Positions 30,529-32,221 of a stretch of DNA of 32,221 nt are shown here, piece by piece; position 1 is the first letter of the stretch; each line of letters starts with the position of its first letter. A program made the translations under genes and the position numbers. The notes under the pieces are model-generated. The model saw only the letters and a list, made by a program, of their open reading frames with translations, was not told the DNA's origin and searched no databases. Source of the DNA: Candidatus Beckwithbacteria bacterium (GTDB lineage Bacteria; Patescibacteriota; Microgenomatia; UBA1400; UBA1449); NCBI GenBank assembly GCA_012797845.1, contig JAAZOH010000040.1:121072-153292 (forward strand), in the 5' to 3' direction.

Positions 30529-31763
30529 AATAAAGTTTGGTCCTGATTTTTCTCTTTGAGCTGTTTGTTTTCCTCCCCTAGCTCTAACCCTTTAATTTCT
30601 GGCATAGAAGAACCGACTACACCCTGCAAATCGCCATACATGCCAGCCGTATTTAGCATCAATCGTTGAATTTGTTTTTCCCGCTGCTGCCAGGATTTTT
30701 CAAAAGCTACTCGCTCTTTAATTACCTGAGTTTGCATTTCAGAAAAAACTTCGACCAAGGCTTCTACTTTTTGCCGAAACTCATGGGAAGAAATATAGTC
30801 AAAGAGTAGTTCTGATTTTTTACCTTTACCGGCGGAAATAGCCCGTTCATAAGCCACAGCCAATAAATTTTGGCGTAAAGCCATTGCTAGTTGCACTGCC
30901 AAAACTGGAGTTACTACCCAAATACCCTTATATTTGGCAAAACCTTCAATATCCTTTGGTAAAATTGTAGTGACTAAAACCGGTATATTGGCTTTGGCAG
31001 CCCGCAGATCATCTTTAAATTTGCTTACCCAAGCTTCAGTCCAATGTTTAGTTCGCTTACTTTCCCATAAAATTACTCCACATAAACTACCTGAGTTATT
31101 ATGTACAGTTTGAATAATATCGGCTCCGGAAACTCCTTTACCTACCGGCTCAATCAGGTCATGAGGGAAATTTTCTTGCAGACTTTTTTCCAGATCAAGT
31201 TCCAACACTTCTCCCTGATTTTGTTGCGAGCCTTGTTGGGCTCGACGTTTAGCCTCTTCTAGTTGTTTAAGTAAATCATTAATAGTTTTTTCTTTTTCCA
31301 AATCTTTTAGCCTATGCTGCTCACCTACTTGTTTACCAATTTCTTCTTCGAGTTTCTGCCGCTGCTGCTGCAGTTTTTTATCAAGTTCCAACCGTTCTCT
31401 TCTCCGCTCCTCTTCCAATTCCCGCATTTTTTTACGTTCAGCTAAGATTTGCTCTTCCATTTCTTTTTTACGCTTATCATCTTCAGAGGTTTTTTCTTTG
31501 AGTTCTTTTAGTTCTAAATCATATTTTTCTGCCATTTTTTCTTCAGCTTTTTCCTGAGCTTGCGACCACAACTGAGCTTTAAGCTTCTTTTCCAGTTCAG
31601 CTTTTTCTTGAACCATGGCTTCTTTATTAGCTTCGATCTGATTCTGCAAAGCTTCGATTTGTTTTTTAAATTTGACTTCACTCTCTGCCTGCAAATGCTT
31701 AGTCAAGGCTTCAGTAATAGTAATTTGTTCCCCGCAGTGAGGGCATTTAATTTGATCTGGCAT
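30525..31763 (-). CDS. DUF2130 domain protein with N-terminal zinc ribbon and coiled coil
   Basis: The 412-residue protein starts MPDQIKCPHCGEQITITEAL (half zinc ribbon, Cys7 and Cys10) and continues with a long Lys/Glu/Gln-rich coiled coil to about residue 190. Then comes the DUF2130 domain (PF09903): DLEKSLQENFPHDLIEPVGKGVSGADIIQTV, GVILWESKRTKHWTEAWVSKFKDDLR, ANIPVLVTTILP and an HEFRQKVEAL segment. The middle of the domain, with Glu-Ser-Lys after a beta strand and an upstream Asp, resembles a restriction-like PD-(D/E)xK nuclease core; that is inference. Function is unknown. The 3' end is duplicated as a remnant at 29795-29908. Confidence 0.88.
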   Translation of the reverse strand: MPDQIKCPHCGEQITITEALTKHLQAESEVKFKKQIEALQNQIEANKEAMVQEKAELEKKLKAQLWSQAQEKAEEKMAEKYDLELKELKEKTSEDDKRKKEMEEQILAERKKMRELEEERRRERLELDKKLQQQRQKLEEEIGKQVGEQHRLKDLEKEKTINDLLKQLEEAKRRAQQGSQQNQGEVLELDLEKSLQENFPHDLIEPVGKGVSGADIIQTVHNNSGSLCGVILWESKRTKHWTEAWVSKFKDDLRAAKANIPVLVTTILPKDIEGFAKYKGIWVVTPVLAVQLAMALRQNLLAVAYERAISAGKGKKSELLFDYISSHEFRQKVEALVEVFSEMQTQVIKERVAFEKSWQQREKQIQRLMLNTAGMYGDLQGVVGSSMPEIKGLELGEENKQLKEKNQDQTLF

Positions 31764-31770
31764 AATGCTT

Positions 31771-31854
31771 TGTCACCCTGTGCAAAATCGAAGGATCTTC
31801 TCAAAAAGATTCCTGCCTGCCGACAGGCAGGTCTCGACAAGCTCGAAATGACAC
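31771..31854. repeat. Dispersed palindromic repeat, copy 2, with central CCTGCCTG hairpin
   Basis: An 84-bp element runs from TGTCACCCTG to CGAAATGACAC between DUF2130 and DUF192. Its centre is CCTGCCTG-CCGA-CAGGCAGG (31812-31831), a perfect 8-bp stem with a 4-base loop, flanked by GGATCTTCTC / AAGATTC and TCTCGACAAGCTCG. It shares ends (TGTCA/TGACA) and inner GATC-TT motifs with copy 1. Any plus-strand frame through it gives PACRQAG, a familiar false-ORF signature. Confidence 0.85.
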
Positions 31855-31857
31855 AGT

Positions 31858-32181
31858 TTATTTTATTTGCAATCTATCCCCAATCTGAACTTGATATTTT
31901 TCAGCCGGTAGTTCAAATATATGCTGCCATGCTGGATTCCAAAACAGCAAGCTATTTGGTTTAAAATTGGCAACAATCTTTCGAACAGTCAACTGGTCAT
32001 CACATACTAACACAAATAGCGGATATGTCATCCCAAAACTATGGATCCCAAACCTGCTTGTAAAATACAAAGCTTCTCCTTTTTTCTTACCAATTAAACC
32101 TCTGGTTTTGGTCAACAAATCTTTAGCTTGAATCAGATTGCTAACCAATATTTGTTTTTGGCTTATATTCTGAACTTGCAT
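31858..32181 (-). CDS. DUF192 family protein
   Basis: The 107-residue protein matches DUF192 (PF02643) throughout: KTRGLIGKKKGEALYF, then GIHSFGMTYPLFVLVCDD, IVANFKPNSLLFWNPAW and a final FELPAEKYQVQIGDRLQI. Family members are small beta-rich proteins, often exported, of unknown function. Here there is no obvious signal peptide. An AGAGGT ribosome site precedes the ATG, and TATACT upstream is a possible -10. Confidence 0.9.
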   Translation of the reverse strand: MQVQNISQKQILVSNLIQAKDLLTKTRGLIGKKKGEALYFTSRFGIHSFGMTYPLFVLVCDDQLTVRKIVANFKPNSLLFWNPAWQHIFELPAEKYQVQIGDRLQIK

Positions 32182-32221
32182 ACCTCTTAATTTATTAGTT
32201 CCAGTATACTAAAATAGATAT

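Noticed and set aside
31560-31964. Plus-strand ORF of 134 codons crossing the DUF2130 start and the palindromic repeat
   Set aside because: It contains PACRQAG, which is the CCTGCCTG repeat read as protein, and it runs antisense to DUF2130 and DUF192.

Overview
The window looks like chromosomal DNA of a bacterium with a small, AT-rich genome. I favour a Candidate Phyla Radiation (Patescibacteria) lineage, perhaps Microgenomates-like. The evidence is AT-rich core genes packed nose to tail, many short lineage-specific ORFs between them, an archaeal-type triosephosphate isomerase, a lone RRM protein, a DUF2130 protein and interspersed GTGTCAT-type palindromic repeats of a kind common in such genomes. 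TGA acts as a normal stop, as in the ATGA overlaps, which argues against the Gracilibacteria/SR1 code. The lineage is inference; no 16S gene is present. I saw no rRNA, tRNA, CRISPR array or transposase.

Layout. 1-5258: end of an SppA protease, a cytidylate-kinase-like protein, an SPFH/band-7 protein, an alpha/beta hydrolase, the RNase P RNA (minus strand), a TM-helix channel-like protein, UppP and a Cys-rich small protein. 5298-12287: a DUF2723 membrane protein, YifB/ComM ATPase, an orphan protein, a CAP-domain protein, a membrane protein, RdgB and an SGNH hydrolase. 12323-12489: a long nested hairpin. 12492-18879: a four-CBS protein, Dus, an HPRT-like phosphoribosyltransferase, an RRM protein with a structured leader, RNase HII, a LytR_C membrane protein and a GH18-like protein. 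18914-24322: TpiA, an orphan protein, Dtd, a palindromic repeat, an HD phosphohydrolase, and Lon behind a CIRCE-like operator. 24319-32181: a GNAT, an AI-2E family exporter, MiaA, a MazG-like protein, a SET-domain protein, MiaB, two orphan genes flanking a chimeric pseudogene scar, DUF2130, a second palindromic repeat and DUF192.

How it fits together. Core genes serve RNA maturation (rnpB, Dus, MiaA and MiaB acting in sequence on A37 of tRNA), nucleotide hygiene (RdgB, HD, MazG-like), translation quality (Dtd), proteolysis (SppA, Lon) and the cell surface (UppP, DUF2723, CAP, SGNH, LytR_C, GH18). Between them sit small accessory islets, several rich in AGA/ATA codons. The strongest unusual signal is at 29795-29991: the 3' end of a diverged DUF2130 gene fused to the 5' end of a diverged miaB gene, lying between two unrelated orphan genes that themselves sit between intact miaB and intact DUF2130. 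This reads as the scar of repeated acquisition of small genes at one chromosomal slot.
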